Assembly: GCA_026984035.1 (NCBI GenBank)
Contig: JALSSW010000163.1
Coordinates: forward strand, 1 to 38,596
Source: Planctomycetota bacterium
GTDB lineage: Bacteria; Planctomycetota; UBA1135; GCA-002748355
Reading direction: 5' to 3'
Length of the DNA: 38,596 bases
Shown: one piece after another, positions 15,917 to 24,581 of the stretch
Position numbering within the stretch: the first letter of the stretch is position 1
Layout: every line of letters starts with the position of its first letter
Notes under the pieces: generated by a model
Told to the model about the DNA's origin: nothing
Seen by the model: the letters and a program-made list of their open reading frames with translations, nothing else
Databases searched by the model: none
Translations under genes and position numbers: made by a program

Positions 15917-16639
15917 TCAATGTATCAGGTACAGCAGAGGAAAGAGGAAGATCCAGATCAAATCCACCAAGTGCCAATAGAGCCCCACAATATCCACGGG
16001 AGTGAAATACTCTGGACCAAAAGTTCCCTTGGCTGCTCGGACCAAGAGCCAAAGGATCAACCCCATTCCAATCAACACATGAAGCCCATGGAGCCCGGTC
16101 AAAGCGAAGTAAATGCTGAAAAACAGCTGCGTATTTGGAGGCATGTCCTCCTTTTTCAGTTCCCCGCCATCATGGGTCTCCCCAAACGCGTTGTCATGGG
16201 GATGGAAAGAGGCTCCCCAAGTGGTCCCATGCTCAAACTTCTGAGAGTATTCCTTTGCTTTAATCCCCATAAAAGTCCCAGCACAGACTAAGGTCAGTGT
16301 CAGGTTGATCATCAGGGCTTTTTTCTGGCCGAGCTGCGCATTACGAACCGCCCAAGCCATGGTAAAGGAGCTGATAATGAGAACAACCGTGTTCAGCGCA
16401 CCTAAGCCCTTATCCAACCATTGATGGGCATAGAGAAACACCTCGGGATGGAGGGATCGATAGACCGCATAAACACAGAAGAGCCCGCTAAAGAAAAGGA
16501 TTTCGGTTACGAGAAAAACCCACATCCCCAACTTGGCGGAATCATATTGTTGTTCTGCGGATTCGAAATGATGGGCGACATGCGGTTCGTGGGAAAGCTG
16601 CCCTTGATCCCCATGAATGGAATCGATCGCTTGACTCAT
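15917..16639 (-). CDS. ctaE: Cytochrome c oxidase subunit III
   Basis: A 240-residue membrane protein. The early part has [19 protein letters not shown], the family helix with its glutamate, and the end has [20 protein letters not shown], the standard subunit III finish. Five membrane helices are visible, fitting the short bacterial form. A soluble insert of about 35 residues after [12 protein letters not shown] is rich in His, Asp and Gly. Subunit III stabilises proton pumping by the oxidase. Its start overlaps the ctaD stop by four bases. It lies between ctaD and ctaF. Confidence 0.95.
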   Translation of the reverse strand: MSQAIDSIHGDQGQLSHEPHVAHHFESAEQQYDSAKLGMWVFLVTEILFFSGLFCVYAVYRSLHPEVFLYAHQWLDKGLGALNTVVLIISSFTMAWAVRNAQLGQKKALMINLTLTLVCAGTFMGIKAKEYSQKFEHGTTWGASFHPHDNAFGETHDGGELKKEDMPPNTQLFFSIYFALTGLHGLHVLIGMGLILWLLVRAAKGTFGPEYFTPVDIVGLYWHLVDLIWIFLFPLLYLIH

Positions 16640-18363
16640 GAATTCTTCTCCTGGGTTCCCGAGACCCCAGCTGCTAACTCTTGGAGAGCTGCCTGCTGAC
16701 TCCGAGAAATATAGCCCTTGGATTCTTCGTCCCAGTAGACGTCATCCATATCGTAGGGATCGGTCACGGGAGGGACGATATCGAAATTGTGATGATGGGG
16801 AGGTGAACTTGTTTTCCAATCCAGAGTGACCGCTCCCCAAGGATTGTCAGGAGCCTTCTCCCCCCTGAACAGAGAATGGATAAAGCACCAAAGAGCTGTA
16901 AACAAACCGGCTGCCAGGACAAAGGATCCCACTGTGGACCATTGGTGATAAGCTTGGAATTCGGGGGGATAGTTGTAGTAACGCCTTGGCATCCCCATCG
17001 AACCCATCAGAAATTGAGGAATAAAGGTCAAGTTGAATCCCACAAAAATCAGGATGAAGGAAATCGTACCCAGCAGATGGGAATACATGCGGCCGAAGAT
17101 CTTCGGCCAATAAAAGAACAATCCTCCGATCAACCCGATCAAAGCACTTCCCATCATCGTGTAATGAAAATGGGCAACGATGAAATAGGTATCATGCAAA
17201 TGAACGTCCGTGTTCAGGGTTCCCAAAAACAACCCCGTCAAGCCGCCAATACCAAAAAGAAACAGGAAGCCCATGGCAAAGAGCATCGGAGGAGCCAGAG
17301 AAATCGATCCCTTGTACATGGTCGCTAACCAGTTGAAGACCTTGATCGCGGACGGGATCGAAACACTAAAAGTCAACAGACTGAATATCGTCGACATCAG
17401 GGAAGACTGTCCACTGACAAACATATGATGGCCCCAGACCAAAAAGCCGAACAAAGCAATGGCGATACTGGAAAAGGCAATAAAGGTATAGCCAAAGATA
17501 TGCTTACGACTCATGGCCGTAATAATCTCCGAGATCACCCCCATGGCCGGGAGAATCATCACGTACACCACAGGGTGCGAATAAAACCAGAAAAAGTGTT
17601 CGAAAAGAACAGGGTCTCCACCCAGTTTGGGGTCAAAAAAACCGATGTGGAATAACTTCTCCAGGAAAAGCATTCCAACAGTAATGCCGATCACAGGTGT
17701 CGCGACAATCTGGATCACGGAGGTTGCATAGAGCCCCCACAAGAGCAGAGGCATTCGGAACCAACCCATGGTCTTTGCCCGCATCTTGTGGATCGTCACC
17801 ATGAAGTTCAACCCCGTCAAGATGGAGCTAAAGCCGAGAATAAAAGCACCTGTAGCCGCCAGAGCCACCGCGGTTTGAGTCCTAATGCTATAGGGGGCAT
17901 AGAAGGTCCAACCTGTATCCAGATCCCCTGCAAAGAGAACCACTACAAATCCGATAGCCCCCAACAGCCACAAATAAAAACTCAATAGATTCAGCTTGGG
18001 AAAGGCAACATCCTTCGCCCCAAGCATCATTGGTAGAACAAAATTCCCCAAAATAGCCGGGATGCTGGGGACCAGAACCAAGAAGGTCATGATGGCCCCA
18101 TGAAGGGTGAAGAGTTTGTTATAGGTAGCCGCCTCCACAATGGTTTTTGTGGGAGTCCAAAGCTCCAATCGAACAGCTAAAGCAAAGAGACCTCCCAGGA
18201 GGAAAGCGATGCCGATTCCGATCATATACATGATCGCAATCCGCTTGTGATCCTGAGTAAGAAGCCAAGACTTTATGCCATAAGCAGACTTGAGGTAGTT
18301 CGTTTCATCCACAACAGGTTTTGTCGTGAGAGTGCCTTCTTCAGGCATTGGAATGCTTGTCAT
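16636..18363 (-). CDS. ctaD: Cytochrome c oxidase subunit I, A2 type
   Basis: A 575-residue haem-copper oxidase core that reduces oxygen to water and pumps protons. Ligand regions are intact: TLHGAIMTF (haem a), [16 protein letters not shown] (CuB histidine and cross-linked tyrosine), the HH pair in WGHHMFVSG, and [16 protein letters not shown] (both haems). The A1 glutamate (HPEVY) is replaced by valine, while YS precedes HP. YSHPxVY defines the A2 subfamily, as in Thermus and Rhodothermus caa3 oxidases. Twelve or more helices and a soluble C-terminal tail are seen. It follows ctaC after 13 bases. Confidence 0.96.
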   Translation of the reverse strand: MTSIPMPEEGTLTTKPVVDETNYLKSAYGIKSWLLTQDHKRIAIMYMIGIGIAFLLGGLFALAVRLELWTPTKTIVEAATYNKLFTLHGAIMTFLVLVPSIPAILGNFVLPMMLGAKDVAFPKLNLLSFYLWLLGAIGFVVVLFAGDLDTGWTFYAPYSIRTQTAVALAATGAFILGFSSILTGLNFMVTIHKMRAKTMGWFRMPLLLWGLYATSVIQIVATPVIGITVGMLFLEKLFHIGFFDPKLGGDPVLFEHFFWFYSHPVVYVMILPAMGVISEIITAMSRKHIFGYTFIAFSSIAIALFGFLVWGHHMFVSGQSSLMSTIFSLLTFSVSIPSAIKVFNWLATMYKGSISLAPPMLFAMGFLFLFGIGGLTGLFLGTLNTDVHLHDTYFIVAHFHYTMMGSALIGLIGGLFFYWPKIFGRMYSHLLGTISFILIFVGFNLTFIPQFLMGSMGMPRRYYNYPPEFQAYHQWSTVGSFVLAAGLFTALWCFIHSLFRGEKAPDNPWGAVTLDWKTSSPPHHHNFDIVPPVTDPYDMDDVYWDEESKGYISRSQQAALQELAAGVSGTQEKNS

Positions 18364-18376
18364 TCTAGTTTCTCCC

Positions 18377-19348
18377 TCAATCCTTGAGGCTCTTCAGATA
18401 CTCAATCACCCCATCAAGCTCTTTATCCTTCAAAGGGATCAACGACATGATGGGAGGGAATCCGTTCACGACCTTCGCATTGGGATCAAGAATGGATTCC
18501 CTTAAATAGTTTTCGTCGGCCAATACCTTTTTGCCGCCAGCTAAGGTAACCTCGTGCCCGAAAATCCCATAGAGCCCTGGTCCTACAAGTTTTTTGCGAT
18601 CCTTGGTCACTGTATGGCAACCTGCACAACCCTTGAGTGAAAAAACCTTTTTTCCACGCTCTACGGGAGAGAGGTTTTTCCCAGAGCTTTCCTCCGCCAT
18701 CCAGGCTTTAAAAGCCTCAGGGCTCTGCACCTCAACCGCAGACAACATCGTGGAGTGGCCTGTCCCACAATATTCCGTGCAAAGAACTCGGAAGGTCCCG
18801 GTCTTGATTGCCTCAAACCAGAGATAAGTATAACGCCCGGGCACGACATCCTGTTTCACGCGAAAAGCGGGGACCCAAAAACTATGAAGAACATCCGAAG
18901 AATCCATGCGAAGCTTTACTTTTTGGCCCAAAGGGACATGGAGAGTCGTGGATTCGACCCCATTGGGGTATTCAAACGACCAACTCCACATCTTGGCATG
19001 GACCTTCACCACCATGGCATCCTTGGGAAAGGTCCTCATATCCACAAAACCCGAGAAGCCAAACCAGAAAATCACAATCACCAGCCCCAAGGGAACAACA
19101 GACCAAAACACCTCCAACTTGGTGTTATGGGTGATGCTGTTGTCGGCTTCGACCCCCGGCCGCCGTCGATACTTAATGGCAAAGACAACCGTAAGGATGA
19201 CAATCAGTGCGAAGAAAAAGACTGAGATCCAAAAGACGAAGTTGAAAGCCCAGTCCACTTCTGCAGCATAAGAGGAAGCCCGCTCAGGCATCCACTTGTA
19301 GCCACCGGAGCCTTGCTGGGCGACGATTGATGTTAGTGCGTGCAACAT
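18377..19348 (-). CDS. ctaC: Cytochrome c oxidase subunit II with fused cytochrome c (caa3)
   Basis: A 323-residue subunit that takes electrons from Alternative Complex III or cytochrome c and passes them to subunit I. Two membrane helices (about 33-58 and 80-101) are followed by the cupredoxin domain. The CuA ligands are present: His155, Cys190-TEY-Cys194, His198, Met201. A C-terminal cytochrome c domain has CAGCH (241-245) and a likely axial Met301 in FPPIM. No clear lipobox is seen at the N-terminus. The ATG at 19348 lies seven bases after the SCO1 gene stop. The fused haem domain marks this as a caa3 oxidase. Confidence 0.96.
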   Translation of the reverse strand: MLHALTSIVAQQGSGGYKWMPERASSYAAEVDWAFNFVFWISVFFFALIVILTVVFAIKYRRRPGVEADNSITHNTKLEVFWSVVPLGLVIVIFWFGFSGFVDMRTFPKDAMVVKVHAKMWSWSFEYPNGVESTTLHVPLGQKVKLRMDSSDVLHSFWVPAFRVKQDVVPGRYTYLWFEAIKTGTFRVLCTEYCGTGHSTMLSAVEVQSPEAFKAWMAEESSGKNLSPVERGKKVFSLKGCAGCHTVTKDRKKLVGPGLYGIFGHEVTLAGGKKVLADENYLRESILDPNAKVVNGFPPIMSLIPLKDKELDGVIEYLKSLKD

Positions 19349-19355
19349 GTTCGTT

Positions 19356-20261
19356 TCAGAGATCCCCTTCCTCGTGGCCTTGGCCTTCGAGTAACAGAGC
19401 TTTTTTCTTTTTCATTCGAGCCATCGAAAACCAAAACAAGCCGAGTAGGAACAGGGTCAAAAGCCCGCCGATTTTCATAATTCGAACCGCAGCGAGCACA
19501 TACCCACCTCTTCGGGGGTCATAATGGAAGCAGGAGAGAAAAAAGTTATCAATCACCGAACCGACTTTGCCTTCCCCGGCTTCGAGCAGGGCGAATTTCA
19601 GGTCTCTTGGACTGTAATTGATATCCGACAAATACCGCAGGACCTTGCCATCAGGTGACAAGGTAATCAAAGCAGCCTTGTGGGCATACTCTTTCCGCTC
19701 GGGAAGAAATCGATAATGAAAGCCCACGGCATCCGCAAGGGCATGGATGTTCTTGTCCTCTCCTGTCAAAAACTCCCAACCGTTCTCCAGCACCTTCTTA
19801 TCAACCGGTTTCCCGGCAATCTTTTTTCCTTCCAGTGCATGCAGATAGAGAGCTTTCGTTCCCGAAGCCTTTTCCGGTGTTTCCGTGGGATCCATACTTA
19901 CGGTCACAATCCGGAACTCCTTTCCAGGGGTCCAATCGAGACGCTTCAGCGCATCACTCAAGGAATTGAGCTGGAGGCTGCAGAGCTGAGGGCAATCTGT
20001 GTAGTTAAAGGTCAAAAAGACGGGACGTTTCCCATCGAACAAGGATCGAAGAGCAATGGTTTTTCCGGAAGAAGCCCGAAATTGGAGGTCCTTCGGGATG
20101 TCCACACCCAGCTTCTGATCCACCCCAACCCCTTCCAATTCTTTCGGGCTAACGTTTTTTTGGGCGACAAGTGGCCCCCCCAGGGAAAGGAGAAGAAACC
20201 CCATTGCCCCGCAAGTTATGGCAGCCCTTGGAATCCGACTTAAAGATCTCGAAAAATTCAT
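19356..20261 (-). CDS. SCO1/SenC-type copper chaperone with C-terminal membrane helix
   Basis: A 301-residue periplasmic protein that would deliver copper to the CuA site of the oxidase encoded next door. The copper ligands are visible: Cys90 and Cys94 in DCPQLC, and His194 in EYAHKAAL. The thioredoxin fold spans about residues 45-235. An N-terminal signal segment (15-33) may be cleaved after LVAQ. Unlike the usual SCO layout with only an N-terminal anchor, a second hydrophobic helix (about 258-282) and a basic KKKK tail end the protein. It overlaps the small upstream gene by four bases (ATGA) and ends seven bases before ctaC. Confidence 0.93.
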   Translation of the reverse strand: MNFSRSLSRIPRAAITCGAMGFLLLSLGGPLVAQKNVSPKELEGVGVDQKLGVDIPKDLQFRASSGKTIALRSLFDGKRPVFLTFNYTDCPQLCSLQLNSLSDALKRLDWTPGKEFRIVTVSMDPTETPEKASGTKALYLHALEGKKIAGKPVDKKVLENGWEFLTGEDKNIHALADAVGFHYRFLPERKEYAHKAALITLSPDGKVLRYLSDINYSPRDLKFALLEAGEGKVGSVIDNFFLSCFHYDPRRGGYVLAAVRIMKIGGLLTLFLLGLFWFSMARMKKKKALLLEGQGHEEGDL

Positions 20262-20551
20262 CGAACCTCCTCCAGAACAAGCTGCATAGCCCTTCGAATC
20301 GGAAGAGCCACCTTGCCCTTTGCCTTATCGAGGAACCTATAGGAGCTAAAAGCCTCCTCTTGCTTGGCATAATAAGCTTCTGCCCGCTCCAACTGCCCAC
20401 TCCCCATCGCGGCAGCTTTGTCGCTTGTCGTCACATAGAAGAGGACATCTGCAAAGAGAATAAAGAGATAGATCACCAAGGAACCAATCAAAGTGATGGA
20501 AAGAATGGCCCCAACGTTTGGCTTATCAGCTTCGAATTGTTTTAACGTCAT
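20258..20551 (-). CDS. Small single-helix membrane protein of the ACIII cluster, unknown
   Basis: A 97-residue protein with a hydrophilic N-terminus, one membrane helix (about residues 15-40, ILSITLIGSLVIYLFILFA) and a polar, mostly helical C-terminal part containing QLERAEAYYAKQEEAF. I do not recognise a named family. It is placed between actF and SCO1, 27 bases after actF and overlapping SCO1 by four. Small membrane subunits such as ActG occur in the Rhodothermus Alternative Complex III cluster, so this may be an equivalent or a linker subunit. That is a guess from position. Confidence 0.75.
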   Translation of the reverse strand: MTLKQFEADKPNVGAILSITLIGSLVIYLFILFADVLFYVTTSDKAAAMGSGQLERAEAYYAKQEEAFSSYRFLDKAKGKVALPIRRAMQLVLEEVR

Positions 20552-20578
20552 TTTCTACAACGTCCTTTTGCTTATGCC

Positions 20579-21832
20579 TTATACATTTTCGAAGGCTAGA
20601 GATTCAGCCAAGCGAGGTTCTTTGATGGCCACCAAGGAGCAATGGCGCCCCACATAGGCAACACCGGCAACAAACAAACTAAAGAGGCCCAAGATGGCCA
20701 AAAGATCTACAGCCTGAAAATGCACACCCGGGATACTTTCACTTCCATGACCATGCCCTCCCTGGTTGGGCATAACGACCCAATAGAGATCAATACAGTG
20801 CATGATCAGCATCCACATCGCCCAGAAAGAAAGAGATGCCAAATTCCGTTTCGCATGTCGGGACATCAATCCTGCAAAGGGGATCACAAAGTGCGCAAAG
20901 ACCAAGATCAGAGCAACCCCTCCCCAAGACCCAGTAATGCGAACATGAAACCATCCGGTTTCCTCGGGGATATTGGCATACCAGATCAACATGAACTGGG
21001 AATAGGCGATATAACCCCAGAAAAAGACGAAGGCGAAGAGGAGTTTTCCCCAATCGTGAAAATGCTCAATGGAGACAGACTTTTCTAACTTCCCCTTCCG
21101 CTGCAGAAGAACCATCGCCAAAATCCCAAAGGCTTGGAAAGCGATAACAGATCCAGCGAAGTAATAAACTCCAAAGATGGTACTGAACCAATGCGGGTCC
21201 AAGGACATCAGCAGGTCGAAGGACGCAAAGGTCAAAGTTAAGGCAAAAAGAAGGGTGGAGAGAGCGCTCCACTTTTGCATTCTGGAGGTTAAAGCGGGAT
21301 CACCCGAGTCGTCTTGGCGGAGGGAATTCCCCAGGTAGTATTTGGACAACTGGATCCAAATCGCAAAGTAAATCACCCAGCGAATGGCGAAGAAAACCGG
21401 ATTCAGATAACCCGCCTTGAGATGGATCAAATGGTCCTTGGAGGCGATACCATGATCTGCCCACGAGAACAAACCCCCATACCCCATCAAAACACTGACC
21501 AAAATCGGCAAGAACAAAACCGCAAGGATAGGCATGGTGCCTAGAGTGATCTCCGCGATCCTTCGCGACGAAGCACACCAACCCGCCCGTGTCAGGTGAT
21601 TGACCAGCACAAAGAACATTGCGCCCAAGGCAATACTTAAAATAAAGGCGAAGCCTGTGGTATAGGCAAAAAGAAAGCGGCTCATTCCGCCTTCAGTTCC
21701 AGTGATCCCCAGGATCAGCCCTACAATCAACAAGAGGAGACCCAAGCCTCCCATGGTTCGAAGGATCTTCGGTCCAAGAGGGCCAAGGTGGCGGTCATCA
21801 TTCAGGACCACTTCCGGATTGGGGTGATTCAT
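20579..21832 (-). CDS. actF: Alternative Complex III membrane subunit ActF (NrfD-like)
   Basis: A 417-residue integral membrane protein of the NrfD/PsrC family with about ten helices, paralogous to ActC and part of the quinol-oxidising membrane core of Alternative Complex III. Visible family features include HLTRAGWCASSRRIAE, a WIQLSKYYLG helix end, and SQFMLIWYANIPEETGWF. The start at 21832 is chosen because the upstream 36 codons overlap the actDE end with no hydrophobic content, and GGAGCGGAGAG precedes the chosen ATG. It begins 14 bases after actDE. Confidence 0.92.
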   Translation of the reverse strand: MNHPNPEVVLNDDRHLGPLGPKILRTMGGLGLLLLIVGLILGITGTEGGMSRFLFAYTTGFAFILSIALGAMFFVLVNHLTRAGWCASSRRIAEITLGTMPILAVLFLPILVSVLMGYGGLFSWADHGIASKDHLIHLKAGYLNPVFFAIRWVIYFAIWIQLSKYYLGNSLRQDDSGDPALTSRMQKWSALSTLLFALTLTFASFDLLMSLDPHWFSTIFGVYYFAGSVIAFQAFGILAMVLLQRKGKLEKSVSIEHFHDWGKLLFAFVFFWGYIAYSQFMLIWYANIPEETGWFHVRITGSWGGVALILVFAHFVIPFAGLMSRHAKRNLASLSFWAMWMLIMHCIDLYWVVMPNQGGHGHGSESIPGVHFQAVDLLAILGLFSLFVAGVAYVGRHCSLVAIKEPRLAESLAFENV

Positions 21833-21846
21833 CTTCTCTCCGCTCC

Positions 21847-23094
21847 CTACTTCAGTTTCCCGCGGTCGGCTTCTGGAACATCCTTGATCGAAGCATTCTG
21901 GCTCCTTTGAAGAGCACGAATGTAAGCAACGATGGCCCATCGATCCCGAACTTCAATTTGGGGCCCATATTTGGGCATATTTCGAACGCCATATCGGATG
22001 GTTTGGTAGATTTCACCGACTGGCATCTTTGCGATGCGTGCATCAGTCAAGTTGCTGGGTGGAACCCACGTCCCTTCCCCCAAGCTAGAAGCTCGAGTCG
22101 CCACTAGCCCTTTTCCCTTCCCGTCCCGGCCATGGCAGGGTGCACAATAGGTGTTAAACCGATCCCTGCCGCGGACCATCATCTCCATGGAGAGAGGGAG
22201 CACTGCCTTGGGGAAAGTTGTGACCAACTTGCCATTCACCTTCCCCTGGTTAAGGTGGGGATCCTTGTCAGCTTGTTCGCGTGCCAAAGTTCCTTCCACC
22301 TGGGGGCGAAGGGCTCTCCCATCAGGAAAGAAAGCACTTGCTCGCTGGGCTCTTACCACAGGTTGGAAGTCCATATCTCTCCAAAAATGCCAACGAGGTT
22401 GGCTCGAAGTGGAATGGCGGGACTTCACGGCAAAGGCCAAAGGTATCAGTCCCAGCAGGAATAGGATCATGCCCACTCGGAAAATCGGCCGAGGCAAAGC
22501 AGCTCGGTTGTCATGATCATAAAACTCCTCAACTCCCATGGTTCCCATGTCCGCGAAGAGAGTCTTAATCTTGTTGGGATCAAACTGTGGGTCATTGGCA
22601 TCGATCCCAATGAAAAAGCCGTTATCGGTAACCTTTCGAAATCGCTTGCTCGAAAAAATGGGACGATAAAACCGGGGCAGATCATTGAGAATCAAAGACC
22701 CAAAGAAAGCTCCAAAGGCACTGAGGAGAATCGTCAGCTCGAACATGATGGGGATATTGGCTGGCAAACCGAACAAGGGCTTCCCCGAAATCAGGAAAGG
22801 ATAATCCACTCCGTTTGTCCACCATTGAAGAACCGTCGCGATCGTCAATCCCGTTAAGCCCATTCCAAGAATGATCCAAGGAAGGATCGTGGGACGAACT
22901 CCCATAGCCGGATCAATCCCATGAACGGGAAAAGGGCTATAACAGTCCCAGCGAGTGAACCCCGCGTCTCGAACCCTGGTTGCGGCTTTCTTCAAAGCCC
23001 CTGGGCCGTCGAACTCAGCCAAGATCCCCGCTAATGGGGCAGAGGCTTCGCCATGATCCGTATTTGCGGATGCTTGCATGCTGTTATCCGTCAT
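21847..23094 (-). CDS. Fused Alternative Complex III subunits ActD and ActE (monohaem cytochrome c)
   Basis: A 415-residue protein joining two subunits that are usually separate. Residues 18-200 match ActD (DUF3341): LAGILAEFDGPGALKKAA, DCYSPFPVHGID, then two helices (about 70-92 and 113-136). A third helix (about 204-223) leads into an ActE-like cytochrome: RDMDFQP (239-245), FFPDGRALRPQVEGTLARE (255-273), haem motif CAPCH (317-321) and a likely axial methionine in VRNMPKYG. ActE is commonly a lipoprotein whose anchor cysteine precedes the RDM motif; here a helix takes that place and the position is a tryptophan. The reading frame is open throughout. It lies between actC (80-base gap) and actF. 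Confidence 0.92.
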   Translation of the reverse strand: MTDNSMQASANTDHGEASAPLAGILAEFDGPGALKKAATRVRDAGFTRWDCYSPFPVHGIDPAMGVRPTILPWIILGMGLTGLTIATVLQWWTNGVDYPFLISGKPLFGLPANIPIMFELTILLSAFGAFFGSLILNDLPRFYRPIFSSKRFRKVTDNGFFIGIDANDPQFDPNKIKTLFADMGTMGVEEFYDHDNRAALPRPIFRVGMILFLLGLIPLAFAVKSRHSTSSQPRWHFWRDMDFQPVVRAQRASAFFPDGRALRPQVEGTLAREQADKDPHLNQGKVNGKLVTTFPKAVLPLSMEMMVRGRDRFNTYCAPCHGRDGKGKGLVATRASSLGEGTWVPPSNLTDARIAKMPVGEIYQTIRYGVRNMPKYGPQIEVRDRWAIVAYIRALQRSQNASIKDVPEADRGKLK

Positions 23095-23174
23095 CTTTTA
23101 AATACTGAGTTTGAAATGGCTGTTTCCAGGAGTTCTTGAAATCCCAAGCGGCTCCCATTGCTGTTGAAATCCTC

Positions 23175-24575
23175 TCAATGCCCCTCCTCATGGTGTCCAT
23201 GAGCCTGAGGCATGACCCCTTTCACCTCGGAGATGGCCACAATCGGCAGGAATCGCAGAAACAAGAGGAAGAGGGTAAAGAAGAGTCCGAAACTCCCGAC
23301 CAACATCCCGATGTCAATCCAAGTAGGGGAGAAGTACCCCCAACTGGCCGGCGTAAAATCTCGGGTGAGAGAAGTGACCGCGATCACAAAGCGTTCGAAC
23401 CACATCCCCACGTTGACAAAGAGAACGACAAACATGATGACCCAGGGGTTGCGACGTAGCTTCTTGAACCAAAAGAGCTGTGGGATCAGCACATTGCAAC
23501 TGACCATGATCCAATAGGCCCATGCATAGTTACCAAAAGCTCGATTGATGAAAACAAAACGCTCTGCAGGGGCCCCGCTATACCAGGATATGAAGAATTC
23601 CATCGCATAGGAGTAACCCACCATCATCCCGGTCGCGAGGATGACCTTGTTCATGTTTTCAATGTGCCGCATGGTCACAATCTTCTGAAGACCGAAGAAG
23701 AGACGTGCAGGCAACATCAGGGTTACCACCATAGCAAAGCCACTGAAGATCGCTCCCGCAACAAAATAAGGAGGGAGGATGGTGGCGTGCCATCCTGGGA
23801 GTTGGGCAACCGCAAAGTCAAAGGACACGACCGAGTGCACAGAAAGGACAAGGGGGGTCGCGAGGGCAGCCAAGATAAGATAGGCCCGCTCATAGCGATG
23901 CCAGTGGCGTGCGGAGCCGGACCAACCTAGCGAAAAGATCCCATAGAGGAGCTTACCAATCTTGCCTTTGGCCCGGTCTCTGAGACTAGCCAGATCGGGA
24001 ATCATCCCGAAATACCAAAAGAGGAGGGAAACGGTTGCATAGGTTCCAACCGCGAACACATCCCAAAGAAGGGGGGAACGGAAGTTGGGCCACATCTCCA
24101 TCTGGTTGGGAATGGGGAACAGCCAGTAGGCAAACCAAACCCGCCCCACATGGATCCCCGGAAACAGCCCCGCACAGACCACCGCAAAGATGGTCATCGC
24201 TTCGGCGAAGCGGTTGATGCTTGTCCTCCACTTCTGCCGGAAGAGAAAGAGAATCGCAGAAATCAAAGTTCCCGCGTGGCCGATCCCAACCCAGAACACA
24301 AAGTTCACAATCGGGAAGCCCCAGAAAGCGGGAGAGTTATTCCCCCAAACCCCAACACCAGCGATGATCAAGTAGGCGATCATCGAGAACAACATCCCGG
24401 TCAGGGCGAGGGAAATCCCAAAGGCCACATACCAGGCCTTGGGGGGCTTCGGCTTCTCCGCGACCTCGCAGACCGTCTGCGTGACGTCTTTAAACTCGAG
24501 GTCAGGGGAGACCAGCGGAGCCCTCTGTGTGGGGTCATCCGCTAAAAAATCAACACGACTCAGCTCGTTGGTCAT
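23175..24575 (-). CDS. actC: Alternative Complex III membrane subunit ActC (NrfD-like)
   Basis: A 466-residue NrfD/PsrC-family protein with about ten membrane helices. ActC holds the main quinol-binding site and couples to the iron-sulfur subunit ActB. Family stretches include [59 protein letters not shown], and [19 protein letters not shown]. The N-terminal 45 residues and the His-rich C-terminus are soluble. It starts seven bases after the actB stop. Confidence 0.95.
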   Translation of the reverse strand: MTNELSRVDFLADDPTQRAPLVSPDLEFKDVTQTVCEVAEKPKPPKAWYVAFGISLALTGMLFSMIAYLIIAGVGVWGNNSPAFWGFPIVNFVFWVGIGHAGTLISAILFLFRQKWRTSINRFAEAMTIFAVVCAGLFPGIHVGRVWFAYWLFPIPNQMEMWPNFRSPLLWDVFAVGTYATVSLLFWYFGMIPDLASLRDRAKGKIGKLLYGIFSLGWSGSARHWHRYERAYLILAALATPLVLSVHSVVSFDFAVAQLPGWHATILPPYFVAGAIFSGFAMVVTLMLPARLFFGLQKIVTMRHIENMNKVILATGMMVGYSYAMEFFISWYSGAPAERFVFINRAFGNYAWAYWIMVSCNVLIPQLFWFKKLRRNPWVIMFVVLFVNVGMWFERFVIAVTSLTRDFTPASWGYFSPTWIDIGMLVGSFGLFFTLFLLFLRFLPIVAISEVKGVMPQAHGHHEEGH

Positions 24576-24581
24576 CCAGGG

